Shown here one piece after another: positions 47,363 to 56,129 of a stretch of DNA of 64,000 bases. Each line of letters begins with the position of its first letter. Position 1 is the stretch's first letter. The stretch is from Ga0077555 sp963746315. Its GTDB lineage: Bacteria; Pseudomonadota; Alphaproteobacteria; Rhizobiales; Hyphomicrobiaceae. The notes beneath the pieces were generated by a model that worked only from the letters and a program-made list of their open reading frames with translations, ran no database searches and was not told where the DNA came from. The DNA lies in NCBI GenBank assembly GCA_963746315.1, contig CAVVAR010000005.1:186001-250000 (forward strand), given 5' to 3'. Position numbers and translations under genes: made by a program.

Positions 47363-47866
47363 CTATTCGAGCACGGGTGCGAGCTCGGCAGGATCGGCCG
47401 GGCGGCGAACGCGGCCGTCCAAGTGGGCGCCCTGCTCGACGCTCAGCTGGTTGTGGAGCACGTCGCCGTCGACCCTGGCGCTCGAGCTGAGAACGACGTT
47501 GACGCCTTTGACGGTGCCCGCAACAGCGCCGTGCACGATGACGCTCTGGCCCGAGACAACCCCCGTCACATGGCCCTTCTCGCCGATGATGACCTCGTTG
47601 CCGACGACGTCGCCTTCGACCTTGCCTTCCACCTGCAGCGTTCCGCGCGTGATGATGCGCAGTCCCTGGCCGACGATGGTCAGATCGTTGCCGATGATTG
47701 AAAGCGTACCGTCCTGGCGGCTCATGGGCCGTGTCGTTCCGGCTTGATGGCTGCCTGAAGCCTCGCCGCCGGGACGCAAGGCGTCCAGGGTTCGATCGAA
47801 AGTCTTATCGACTGGTTTGATATCGCCGATGTTTTTGGCGTTGCTGGCTGGTTGACGCGTGAACAT
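47363..47866 (-). CDS. Bactofilin family cytoskeletal protein
   Basis: 167 residues. A central beta-helix of about 100 residues shows the bactofilin repeat pattern (GTLQVEGKVEGDVVGNEVIIGE, GVVSGQSVIVHGAVAGTV), flanked by a disordered N-terminal tail of ~50 residues and a short Pro-containing C-terminus. Bactofilins polymerise without nucleotides and position cell-wall or polar factors. No peptidase gene is adjacent. Confidence 0.93.
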   Translation of the reverse strand: MFTRQPASNAKNIGDIKPVDKTFDRTLDALRPGGEASGSHQAGTTRPMSRQDGTLSIIGNDLTIVGQGLRIITRGTLQVEGKVEGDVVGNEVIIGEKGHVTGVVSGQSVIVHGAVAGTVKGVNVVLSSSARVDGDVLHNQLSVEQGAHLDGRVRRPADPAELAPVLE

Positions 47867-47962
47867 GACTTAGCCCCCTCTCGATACATTGTGGTCCCTC
47901 CACGATGTACGACGTCATGCGCTCGTGTTCGAAATGTGTCCGGCGAGGGCGAGAAGTGCGCC

Positions 47963-48847
47963 TCAAGCTACCACATCAATCGCCGCCGATGGCGTGTGCC
48001 TGCGTGAGAGTGCTGATTTTGCAGATACTTTGATCTTGCGCTGGCGCAATCGGGCTCCCGTCTCGACCTTCTCGTGGTGCGGGAGCACGTCCAGGCTCGG
48101 CCACAGACCCGTCACGAGCGTCCTGGCATAGCCGTTGGCATGGCCGGAGCGCCGCATGGCGGCAGCGGCGCCTTGATGATCGTAGGTGAGACGATGCGTG
48201 GACAGGACCACCCCCTTGTCGCCCGGCGTAATCAGGCCGTACCAAACGTCGGTCGAGCCGTCGTTGGCGGGCATGCCGATGACGCCTGCGTTGAACCAAG
48301 TGCTCTTGCCAGCGCGAGCAATGAAGGGCAGTCCGCAGTGGCCAGCGATGACAAGGTCGGCGCCGGCGAGGCCGCATTCCTCAGCGATCAGCTCTTGCTC
48401 GGAGGCGAAAACCCACCGACTGACCGAGTGGGTGCCGCCGTGAACGACGCGAAAGTCGAGGCCACAGAGCGAAAACGTCAGCGTCTCGGGAAGGCCGGCC
48501 ATCCAGGCACGCATCTCATTGGACACGCGATCGGCGGCGAACGGATACCAGCCCTTCGCGAGAAGGTCGCAAGCGCTGCCTTCCTCGAAATTGCAGGCGC
48601 AATCGGCGGCGCCCGCTGCAATCTGCTGCTCGCAGTTGCCTTGAATTGTGTGGCAGCCCCAGCCGGCGATGGCGCGGGCGGTTTCCTCGGGCTCAGCGCA
48701 ATAGGCGACGACGTCGCCGGTGCAGATGATCTGGCTTGGAGGAATTCCCAAGTGCTCGGCCTCGGCCATCGCCGCCTCGGTGGCACGAAGGTTCGAGTAG
48801 GGCCCGCCAACGACCATCACGGGGGCCGCTTCCAGCTCGATCTGCAT
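47963..48847 (-). CDS. Metallophosphoesterase-like protein with variant metal motifs
   Basis: 294 residues with the calcineurin-like fold order, but several canonical ligands differ. The usual D-x-H near the start is replaced by GGPYSN. GD is kept in CTGDVVAYC. The GNHE motif reads GNCE and the GHTH-like motif reads AGHCGLP; HGGTH is present. It has a Cys-rich middle (GAADCACNFEEGSACD). I believe this is a recognised subfamily in alphaproteobacteria, but the substrate is unknown. It is the last gene of the co-oriented run downstream of the two DUF262 genes. Confidence 0.75.
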   Translation of the reverse strand: MQIELEAAPVMVVGGPYSNLRATEAAMAEAEHLGIPPSQIICTGDVVAYCAEPEETARAIAGWGCHTIQGNCEQQIAAGAADCACNFEEGSACDLLAKGWYPFAADRVSNEMRAWMAGLPETLTFSLCGLDFRVVHGGTHSVSRWVFASEQELIAEECGLAGADLVIAGHCGLPFIARAGKSTWFNAGVIGMPANDGSTDVWYGLITPGDKGVVLSTHRLTYDHQGAAAAMRRSGHANGYARTLVTGLWPSLDVLPHHEKVETGARLRQRKIKVSAKSALSRRHTPSAAIDVVA

Positions 48848-48939
48848 GCTTCGGGATCCTGCCGATTTGGGTCGAAAACTATGTCACCGACAGGCTTAGC
48901 GGCTGGCTCGTCTCGGCACAATCTACGGCCGATCAAGTT

Positions 48940-50607
48940 TCAGGGAGCGGTAAGAGAAGGTGCGGTGAGCCCGAGGTCAGCGAGGAAATCGTCCGCCAAG
49001 GCTTCGGTTCGCGCTCGAATCTCCTCGGCGCGCCATTGCGAGGCGGCGGCCACGCGGCGGGTGAGGTGGAACGCGCTCGTGGCGTAGACGGTGCGCTTGA
49101 TGTCGAACTCCCGATTGCCGGCCCGGTTCTGCTCCGCTTCCGTCAACAGGGTCAGGTTGCCCAGAACGTGGCGCAGATCGGCACCGTCCGTTGACTGCCG
49201 GTCGTTCTCGATCCATGGGCTGTTCGCGGCGGGGCGCTGGGGAAAGATGTGCTCCATGGTCGCCTCGGGAGTGACGGTCACGGCGGCTGCACCGTCGTAG
49301 ATCGCGTTCAGTCGCAGCAACAGGAACAGCTTGTAGGGTCGGCGCGCCAGGTTGGGGCCGGTCAACACGCTGCGCACGGCAGCCCGCTCGGCGGCGAGAA
49401 CCTCCAGCGAGCCGCCCGGGGCGAGCGCCGTTCCACGGTCGATCTCGTCGAGCACGGCAAGGTAGCGCTTGTCGCGGCGATAGGGCTCTTCCGGCTTGAT
49501 CATCTGGACCCAGGCGAGGGCCTCGAGGCGCGTGAGAAAGGGAAGCGTGTCGGGATGCTCGTAGTCGGTCGTCGACAGCCAATGAAGCGCAGGCAGGCGC
49601 CATGTCTCGTGGCGGATGACCCACGAGAGATACTGGAGGCGCCGAAAGACGGGGCCGGGCATCGCCGCTGGATCCAGTCCGGCATTGTGCATCTCGACAT
49701 GTCGTGCGCCGAGGGGGCGCAAATGGTCGAGCACGAAGCGGCCGGCATCGTCGGCGCTCTCGAAGTCGAAGAGTGGCGACAGGCTCATGTCCGCTTGCTC
49801 GGTGGCCAGCGTGCGTGCCTCGATGGCGGCGAGATTGCGGAGCAATCCTTCCATACGATCCCGGCCGAGGCGCGACTCCAGATTCTCCCAGGCGGTTTGC
49901 GCCCTATCGCGCATGTCGCTGGGGCAGCGCCCGAGGATCCGGCTTTTCAGCAGGTCGGCGGTCTGAGGCTTGACCCCGGTCTCGTGCATCGTCGCGAACA
50001 AAAGGCGGGCGGCGTTCTCCTCGGCGACGGTGATCGTGACCAGCAGGGTCCGGTCGAGGAGGAATGCCGAGAGGCGCCGACGCTCGGCAGGCGTCATGGC
50101 TGCCAGCCGGCGAATCAGAAGTGCGCGGTTGTCGAGGAGGGCGACCTCGCTCGGCGAGAGATCCAGCGTGCTGGTGTCGAGCTCACGAGCCGCCGCGCCG
50201 GGCTCCTGGACCGCGGTGCGCAAGAGATCACTGGTGCCCGGTGCCGTCGAGAAGCGCAGGCTCGCGTCGGCATCGAGGATGCAGCGGCCGAGCCGCTGGC
50301 GAAGCTCGCCGTCGTCCTCGAGGTCGCGCAGGACAGCGATCAGCATCGTCAAGGTGATCAGGCGTTGGTGGCCGTCGGCCACGTCGGCGTGCGTCGCGCC
50401 GGGTCGGTGTGCGAGGATGACGGCGCCGAGCGGATACCAGTCGATTCCACCCTTTCCCTGGGCATGGCTGACGAGATCGCTGACGAGGCGGTCGGCGTGC
50501 TCCTCGCGCCAGGCATAGCCGCGCTGGAAATAGGGAATACTGAGCTTGCGCGGCCCCGTCAGGAGCCCTTCGACGGTCTCGCAACTGCTCGCGAGCGGCA
50601 CGGTCAT
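48940..50607 (-). CDS. GmrSD-like protein, DUF262 + DUF1524 (copy A)
   Basis: 555 residues from the ATG at 50607 (GAGGAA upstream). The N-terminal DUF262 has LSIPYFQRGYAWREEH and DGHQRLITLTMLIAVLRD, a variant of the DGQQR nucleotide-binding motif. The usual LNxRG segment is degenerate (MHETGVKPQTADLLKSRIL). The C-terminal DUF1524 HNH-type nuclease carries MEHIFPQRP and LGNLTLL with following Asn residues (EQNRAGN). Single-chain proteins of this build include GmrSD, which cuts glucosylated DNA, and other phage-defence nucleases. It lies 135 bp after copy B. Confidence 0.85.
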   Translation of the reverse strand: MTVPLASSCETVEGLLTGPRKLSIPYFQRGYAWREEHADRLVSDLVSHAQGKGGIDWYPLGAVILAHRPGATHADVADGHQRLITLTMLIAVLRDLEDDGELRQRLGRCILDADASLRFSTAPGTSDLLRTAVQEPGAAARELDTSTLDLSPSEVALLDNRALLIRRLAAMTPAERRRLSAFLLDRTLLVTITVAEENAARLLFATMHETGVKPQTADLLKSRILGRCPSDMRDRAQTAWENLESRLGRDRMEGLLRNLAAIEARTLATEQADMSLSPLFDFESADDAGRFVLDHLRPLGARHVEMHNAGLDPAAMPGPVFRRLQYLSWVIRHETWRLPALHWLSTTDYEHPDTLPFLTRLEALAWVQMIKPEEPYRRDKRYLAVLDEIDRGTALAPGGSLEVLAAERAAVRSVLTGPNLARRPYKLFLLLRLNAIYDGAAAVTVTPEATMEHIFPQRPAANSPWIENDRQSTDGADLRHVLGNLTLLTEAEQNRAGNREFDIKRTVYATSAFHLTRRVAAASQWRAEEIRARTEALADDFLADLGLTAPSLTAP

Positions 50608-50742
50608 GTTGTTCCTCTTTCCCGCCCCTGACGATCCCTTATAGGACGACGAGAACAATCAGAGGTGGTGGAAGGGGAAGCGCTACGCAGAGAAATACTC
50701 TTTTCGATGGGCGATGGAATGGCAAGTTCGGCTGGTCCCCGC

Positions 50743-52587
50743 TCAACCCGGAACAGATGACGCGGGGGGGCTTTGAAGAGGCCGCAAAGGCGAGTCCGTG
50801 GTCGTGGGTACAGCAGTGACAGTCTCGGCCGACGCATCGGCATCGCCGCGCCCCGAGCCGATCTGCCAGTGCCTGTTCAGCAGCGTGGCCAGCCGCTCCT
50901 CGCGTCGCTTCACGTCCAGTGGGCGCCATTCAGTGAGCCCCTCGATCTCACGGGTCAGCGCGGGTTGCTCGGTGCCTTTCCCGAAATAGATCTCGAGCTT
51001 GCGATCGAGCTCGGAGTTGCGCGCCTGCTCGTTGTCGAGGCGCGACACCAGAATGAGGTTGCCAAGCGACTGGGTGCTGCGCTCACGTTCCTCGTTATCC
51101 GGGAACCAGTCACGCCATCGGCTCGTGCGGCTGGGTTTTTGTGGCAGGACATGCTCGACGGTGAAGGCGCTCTGATCGAGCCCTTGCGGCGTCCCGGCGA
51201 CGAGGTCGTTGAGTCGCAGCAGCACCAGCTTGCAGGCCAGCTGGCTGCGGGCGTGGAGCGTGCGCATGTTGTAGGCGATGAGGCGTTGCTCGTCGCGCGT
51301 GAGATCGAGAGCGCACGAGGGCTCATCGATGCGGCCTGAACGGATCGCGTCGAGAACGGCACGGTAGCGCACCGTTCGCTTGTCCGAGCCGACACCGAGT
51401 ATCCGCAGTCCGTAGGCGAGCCGGTCGAGCCGGGTGAGAAATCCGTCCAGGCGTGCGGCATCGCCGCCGACCGTGCGCCAATAGAGCATCAATGGCGGGA
51501 TCCAGTCGTGGCTGCCGAGCCAGCCGAGGTAGACGAGGCGCATGCCTGCCGGGGTGGCTTGCGAGGCTTCGCCGTGCCGTGCCGACTGGATCGCCTGAAG
51601 GATCTCGGCATAGGGGAAAAGCGTGCCGTCGACGAAGGTCTCGGGGTCGCCGCTGCGATCCACGAGCAACCTGATCTCGTCGATGATGCGGGCACGGGAG
51701 CGGCCCTCGATCGTACGCAGGTGGCTGAACAATTCCTCGAACGAGCCGCCCAGCCGCTGCTCGATTTCGAGCCAGCGCGCATGCAGCTCCGCGTGCCGGG
51801 CGCTGCCGACCGCGCCGAGGATCTGCGCCTTGAGAATGTCGCCGCGGGCAAGGGGCAGCCCGCGGTCGTTCAGCACGGCGAAGATATGGTGCGCCCGGTC
51901 GAGCGTCCGCGCTGCGATCACGGCGAAATGACAGCGCGAGAGGAGATAGGCGACGAGCTGGCGGCGGCGCTCCGGACTCTCGCCGATCAGGGTCGCCATC
52001 AGATGCTCACGCACGGCGAGCAGCCGGGTCTCGGGCGCCGGAAGATCGTCAGAGTCGGGCATCGCCGAGGTTGCGCGCGGTTGCTGGACGAAGTCGTAAA
52101 AGAAGCGCTGCGTCGGTCCGGTGAGCGTCAGGCGAAGCCGCGGCGCTCCGGTTTCGCCGTCGTCGATTGGGTCGGCGATGCAGAGTGCCGCGCGGGTGGC
52201 CGTGCCGGGATCGTCATCCTCGGCGATGTCGCGCAGCACAGCCAGCAGAATGGTCAGCGTCACCAGCCGTTGCAGGCCGTCGATGATCTCGTGGGTGGCG
52301 CTTGACGATGGATCGGTCGGGGATGGGCCGGCGCGGCGGATTTCCATCAGGACCACGGCGCCCATGAAATAGTCGCTGTCGCCCGCGCCGTCCGCGATGT
52401 CGTCGCGACTGGAACGCTGCTCCGCCGCATCGGTGTCGTCGAGGGCGAGGAGAATGTCGTCGAGAAGTTGTCCAGCCTGATGCGTCGTCCAGGAATACGG
52501 CCGCTGATAGGCCGGAATGCTCAGCCGCATGCGCCCTCCGAGCATCTCCTCGAGCGTCAGACAGTTGGCACTGAACGGAGGCTGCAT
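50743..52587 (-). CDS. GmrSD-like protein, DUF262 + DUF1524 (copy B)
   Basis: 614 residues. DUF262: LSIPAYQRPYSWTTHQ, IIDGLQRLVTLTILLAVLRD and the intact LNDRGLPLARGDILKAQILG. DUF1524: VEHVLPQKP, SLGNLILVSRLDNEQARN. The C-terminal ~40 residues are Thr/Pro/Ser-rich. It is clearly a diverged paralogue of copy A; the core motifs differ enough to suggest separate specificities. It lies 171 bp downstream of an HTH/S24-type regulator on the same strand. Confidence 0.85.
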   Translation of the reverse strand: MQPPFSANCLTLEEMLGGRMRLSIPAYQRPYSWTTHQAGQLLDDILLALDDTDAAEQRSSRDDIADGAGDSDYFMGAVVLMEIRRAGPSPTDPSSSATHEIIDGLQRLVTLTILLAVLRDIAEDDDPGTATRAALCIADPIDDGETGAPRLRLTLTGPTQRFFYDFVQQPRATSAMPDSDDLPAPETRLLAVREHLMATLIGESPERRRQLVAYLLSRCHFAVIAARTLDRAHHIFAVLNDRGLPLARGDILKAQILGAVGSARHAELHARWLEIEQRLGGSFEELFSHLRTIEGRSRARIIDEIRLLVDRSGDPETFVDGTLFPYAEILQAIQSARHGEASQATPAGMRLVYLGWLGSHDWIPPLMLYWRTVGGDAARLDGFLTRLDRLAYGLRILGVGSDKRTVRYRAVLDAIRSGRIDEPSCALDLTRDEQRLIAYNMRTLHARSQLACKLVLLRLNDLVAGTPQGLDQSAFTVEHVLPQKPSRTSRWRDWFPDNEERERSTQSLGNLILVSRLDNEQARNSELDRKLEIYFGKGTEQPALTREIEGLTEWRPLDVKRREERLATLLNRHWQIGSGRGDADASAETVTAVPTTTDSPLRPLQSPPASSVPG

Positions 52588-52758
52588 GGGGCCCGCGAGG
52601 CTGGAATCCGGAAGGACGGTCGTGCGGGCTCGGTTGCCGCGCCATCGTCAATCCGCCCGATACCACGCGGTCGCGTCGCGAAACAACCGCTGGTCCTGGA
52701 ACAGGCACTATTTACCGGATCGGCTCAGGGCGAGCCTATCGCATGCCGCGTGCTGCGA

Positions 52759-53421
52759 CTACCGGACGAGGACGATGCGCGCGATCCAGTCGACGTCGCG
52801 GCGACGAAGAGCAATGCGTTTGGTGTTGCCTCCAAAAGTGCCGAGCTCGATGCGGCTGGCACTCGCCGAAACCAGGAGGCGCGGCAGAACGGGCATGCCG
52901 GACGGCTTGACCATGACCCGGTCACCGGCCTGAGGCTCGGCCGCCTCGGAGACGACAAGCACGTTGCCAGCGCTGTAGGCGGGCTCGAGGCTCGAGTCCG
53001 CGACGGTCAAGGCAAACCGCCGGTTGCCCTGATCGACCGTATCGCGGCCATTGGCAGCCATCTTGTGCTCGAGTGGCGGCTCCCAATCGGGGACAAGTCC
53101 GCCCCGGACCTCGCCGACGACGGGAACGCCCGAGATCTCACCCTCGTCGGACGCGAAGGAGATCTCCGGCACCTCCTCGAGCTCGAGGGACGCGAAGTCG
53201 TCCAAGGTCGTTCCGGTCGCCTCGAGAACCTTGGCGATGCTTTCGGTGCTCGGCCAGCGGGGCCGGCCTTCAGCGGTTACGCGCTTCGAGCGGTTGAATG
53301 TGGTGGGGTCCAGACCGGCGAGGCGGGCGAGGGCGGATGGCGTGAGGCCATGGCGCTCCGCGAGCGTGTCGATGGCGCTCCAGATCCAGTCGTGGGTAAG
53401 GGGCCTATCGCGCCGCCGCAT
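52759..53421 (-). CDS. HTH transcriptional regulator with S24/LexA-like C-terminal domain
   Basis: 220 residues from the ATG at 53421. The N-terminal helix-turn-helix contains RHGLTPSALARLAGLDPTTFNRSKR. The C-terminal S24-type domain carries ADSSLEPAYSAGNVLVVSE with the serine of the protease dyad. The position where LexA and CI keep the catalytic Lys reads VLPRLL, so self-cleavage looks doubtful, although a Lys occurs earlier in RVMVKPSG. It heads a run with the two GmrSD-like genes and may control them; similar regulators also occur as stand-alone genes. Confidence 0.82.
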   Translation of the reverse strand: MRRRDRPLTHDWIWSAIDTLAERHGLTPSALARLAGLDPTTFNRSKRVTAEGRPRWPSTESIAKVLEATGTTLDDFASLELEEVPEISFASDEGEISGVPVVGEVRGGLVPDWEPPLEHKMAANGRDTVDQGNRRFALTVADSSLEPAYSAGNVLVVSEAAEPQAGDRVMVKPSGMPVLPRLLVSASASRIELGTFGGNTKRIALRRRDVDWIARIVLVR

Positions 53422-53620
53422 CTCGTTCGCCTCGCACCCATCCCATGTTATGCATCGGGGATCGCCCGGCGGTCGTGCCATGCGATCTGCGATGCTCGCG
53501 TGCAGCGTTCCCGGCCGACGGATGGCAGAGCGGTCGTTGCTTACGGTGAGCAGCCGTCAGTGCAAGCCGCAGGTCGTCCATCAACGGATATTGCTGCGAA
53601 CAAAGATCAATGGAAACTCT

Positions 53621-53983
53621 ATGCCTGAAATAGTTTACAAGGTCTGTTCGGCACGGGACTGGAGCGACGCCAGAGCGGCCGGACGGTATCTCGGCTCTGC
53701 CGACGACCTGCGCGACGGCTTCATCCATCTTTCGACGGCGGCGCAGCTGTCGGGGACGCTGGCGCGGCATTTCTCGGGCAAGGACGGGCGTGGGCTCGCA
53801 GACCTGGTGCTGGTCGCCCTTGATGCCGCTCAGCTCGGCGCGGCGCTGAAATGGGAGCCGGCCCGGGACGGTGCCCGCTTTCCGCATCTTTATGGCCCGC
53901 TCGATCCGAGCCTTGCGCGGCGCTGCGTGCCGCTCGACATCGCCGCGGATGGTCGCCACATCCTTCCTGGGGATCTCGGCTGA
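53621..53983 (+). CDS. DUF952 domain-containing protein
   Basis: 120 residues starting MPEIVYKVCSARDWSDA. Family features are GFIHLSTAAQLSGTLARHF and FPHLYGPLDP. The fold is related to ADP-ribosyltransferase-like proteins, but the activity is unknown. The stop overlaps the pyrD start as TGATG (53981-53985), a pairing I recall from other alphaproteobacteria. Confidence 0.92.
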   Translation: MPEIVYKVCSARDWSDARAAGRYLGSADDLRDGFIHLSTAAQLSGTLARHFSGKDGRGLADLVLVALDAAQLGAALKWEPARDGARFPHLYGPLDPSLARRCVPLDIAADGRHILPGDLG

Positions 53984-55081
53984 TGCTCAACCACCTCTTC
54001 GACCTCGCCAGACCCGCGCTGCTGGCGTTCGATCCCGAGCGGGCTCACCAGATGAGCATCCAGGCCCTGGAGAAAGGCCTGCATCCGCGCGATACGAACG
54101 CGGACGACGCGCGGTTGGAGATCAGCGTCGCGGGCTTGCGCTTTCCCAATCCGGTCGGCATCGCGGCCGGGTTCGACAAGGACGCCCGCGTGCCGGACGC
54201 CATTCTCGCCATGGGCTGCGGCTTTGCCGAGATCGGCACTGTCACGCCGCGACCTCAAGCAGGTAATCCGCAACCGCGCATCTTCCGGTTGATCCGTGAC
54301 CGGGCGGTCATCAATCGCCTCGGGTTCAACAACGAGGGACACGCTGCAGCATTGGCCCGGCTCGAGGCACGGCGCAATCGTGGCGGCATCGTCGGGGTCA
54401 ACATCGGCGCCAACAAGGATGCCGAGGACCGCACGGCGGACTACGTGGCAGGGCTCGATGCCTTCTATGGCGTGGCGACTTATTTCACCGTGAATATCTC
54501 GTCGCCGAACACGCCTGGGCTGCGCGATTTGCAGGCGCCGGCTGCACTCGACGAGCTCCTGTCACGGATCATGGCTGCGCGGGAGCGTCATGTCGTGGCC
54601 GGAGCCCCACGCCGGCCGGTCGTCGTCAAAATCGCCCCGGACATCGCGGAGGACGACATCGACGCGATTGCTGAGCGACTGGTGGCGCACAAGGTCGATG
54701 CGATCGCCGTGTCGAATACGACGCTGGCGCGGCCGGGAACTCGTCGACGTCGGCACCGCCAAGGAGGCCGGCGGGCTTTCAGGGCGTCCGCTGTTCCACC
54801 GTTCCACGGCCATGCTGGCGCGGATCTATCTGGCGACCGGACGTGGCATTCCGCTGATCGGGATCGGCGGCATCGACAGCCCGGCGACGGCGCTCGCCAA
54901 GATCGAGGCCGGAGCGACGCTCATCCAGCTCTACACGGGGCTGATCTACGAGGGCGCCGGGCTGATCGGGCGCATAAAGGCGCATCTTGCCGACGACGCG
55001 CGTGTCAACGGCCTCGCGTCGATCGGTCAGGCGACGGGACGGCGCGCCGAGGCATGGGCCGCCAAGCCGCTGGACGGCTGA
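53983..55081 (+). CDS. pyrD: Dihydroorotate dehydrogenase (quinone), class 2, broken by one frameshift
   Basis: Membrane-associated flavoenzyme that oxidises dihydroorotate with quinone in pyrimidine synthesis. It opens with a membrane-association helix (LNHLFDLARPALLAFDPERAH), then GIAAGFDKDARV, FRLIRDRAVINRLGFNNEG and VNISSPNTPGLRDLQ with the catalytic Ser region. After AVSNTTLARPG the frame breaks at 54738-54739; dropping one A continues into LVDVGTAKEAGGLSGRPLF and IGIGGIDSPATAL and ends KPLDG. Repaired length is about 365 residues, as expected. Confidence 0.94.
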
Positions 55082-55114
55082 GACAGCGCCACGCCACCGC
55101 CATTGTGCTCCGGC

Positions 55115-55936
55115 TCAGCCGAGGCCGGTCGCAGCCGTCAGGCCGCCATCGACGAGGATCTCGGTCGCTGTGATGTAGCTGGCCTCATCGGAGGCGAGGA
55201 ACAGCACGGCGTGGGCGATATCCCAGGCGTTGCCCATCTTGCCGGTGGGGCAGGCGGCATTGCGCTTGTCGATCAAACCTTGCAGGTCGTTGGCGGCGAT
55301 CGTCTTGGCGAGGCGGTGCTCGACAAGGGCCGTATGCATGAGGCCAGGGATCACGGTGTTGCAGCGAATGCCCTTCTTGGCATAAGCGATCGCCGTCGAC
55401 TTCGAAAAGGCCAGAATGCCGAGCTTCGTGGTCGAGTAGGCGACGTGGGGACGGTCAGCCGTCATGCGAAGGCCGGCAACCGAAGCCAGGTTCACGATCG
55501 CGCCCTTGCCCTGCTTCTCCATGACGGGGATGACGTACTTGCAGCCGAGGAACGCCGTCTTGAGGTTGTGATTGATCTGGCGATCCCAGAGCTCCTCCTC
55601 CATGCTTACGGCCGTGCCCGGGGCCGACCCACCGACGTTGTTGACGAGGATGTCGATGCGTCCGAACCGCTTGACGCAATCGGCCACCGCGGCCTCCACC
55701 TCCTTCGCCTTGGTCATGTCGACGGCGCGGGTGGCGCAGGTGCCGCCTTCTTTCTCGATGATCGCCTTGGTGACGTCCGCCGCCTCCTTGCGAAGATCGA
55801 CGCCGTAGACCTTGGCGCCCTGGCGTGCCAACAGAACGGCGGTGGCCTTGCCGTTGCCCCAGACCTTCGCGTCGGGATCGTCGCCGACCGAGCCGGCACC
55901 CGACATGAAGACGACCTTGCCCTCGAGACTGAGCAT
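55115..55936 (-). CDS. Short-chain dehydrogenase/reductase with an extended cofactor loop
   Basis: 273 residues. The expected TGxxxGxG motif is expanded into MSGAGSVGDDPDAKVWGNGKA, about ten residues longer than usual. The catalytic pair is YSTTKLGI, and LVNNVGG is the NAG-type motif. The C-terminal ITATEILVDGG is typical. The substrate is unknown; its gene is convergent with pyrD. Confidence 0.88.
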   Translation of the reverse strand: MLSLEGKVVFMSGAGSVGDDPDAKVWGNGKATAVLLARQGAKVYGVDLRKEAADVTKAIIEKEGGTCATRAVDMTKAKEVEAAVADCVKRFGRIDILVNNVGGSAPGTAVSMEEELWDRQINHNLKTAFLGCKYVIPVMEKQGKGAIVNLASVAGLRMTADRPHVAYSTTKLGILAFSKSTAIAYAKKGIRCNTVIPGLMHTALVEHRLAKTIAANDLQGLIDKRNAACPTGKMGNAWDIAHAVLFLASDEASYITATEILVDGGLTAATGLG

Positions 55937-56129
55937 GTTGCTGCTTTCCTTTGACTGATCCTGGCGTCAGCTAAGCACGCGGACCGATGGCGGCCAACGG
56001 CCGGTAATCCCGTGGCAGGTCGATCCGGCGGGGCGCCGTGCGGACGGGCATGCGGTTGGTCATGGCGCATGGCGTCGCGTTCGCTTAGGTTTCGCGCCCA
56101 TCACCCACCCTGCGCTGCGAGCCTTGCAC

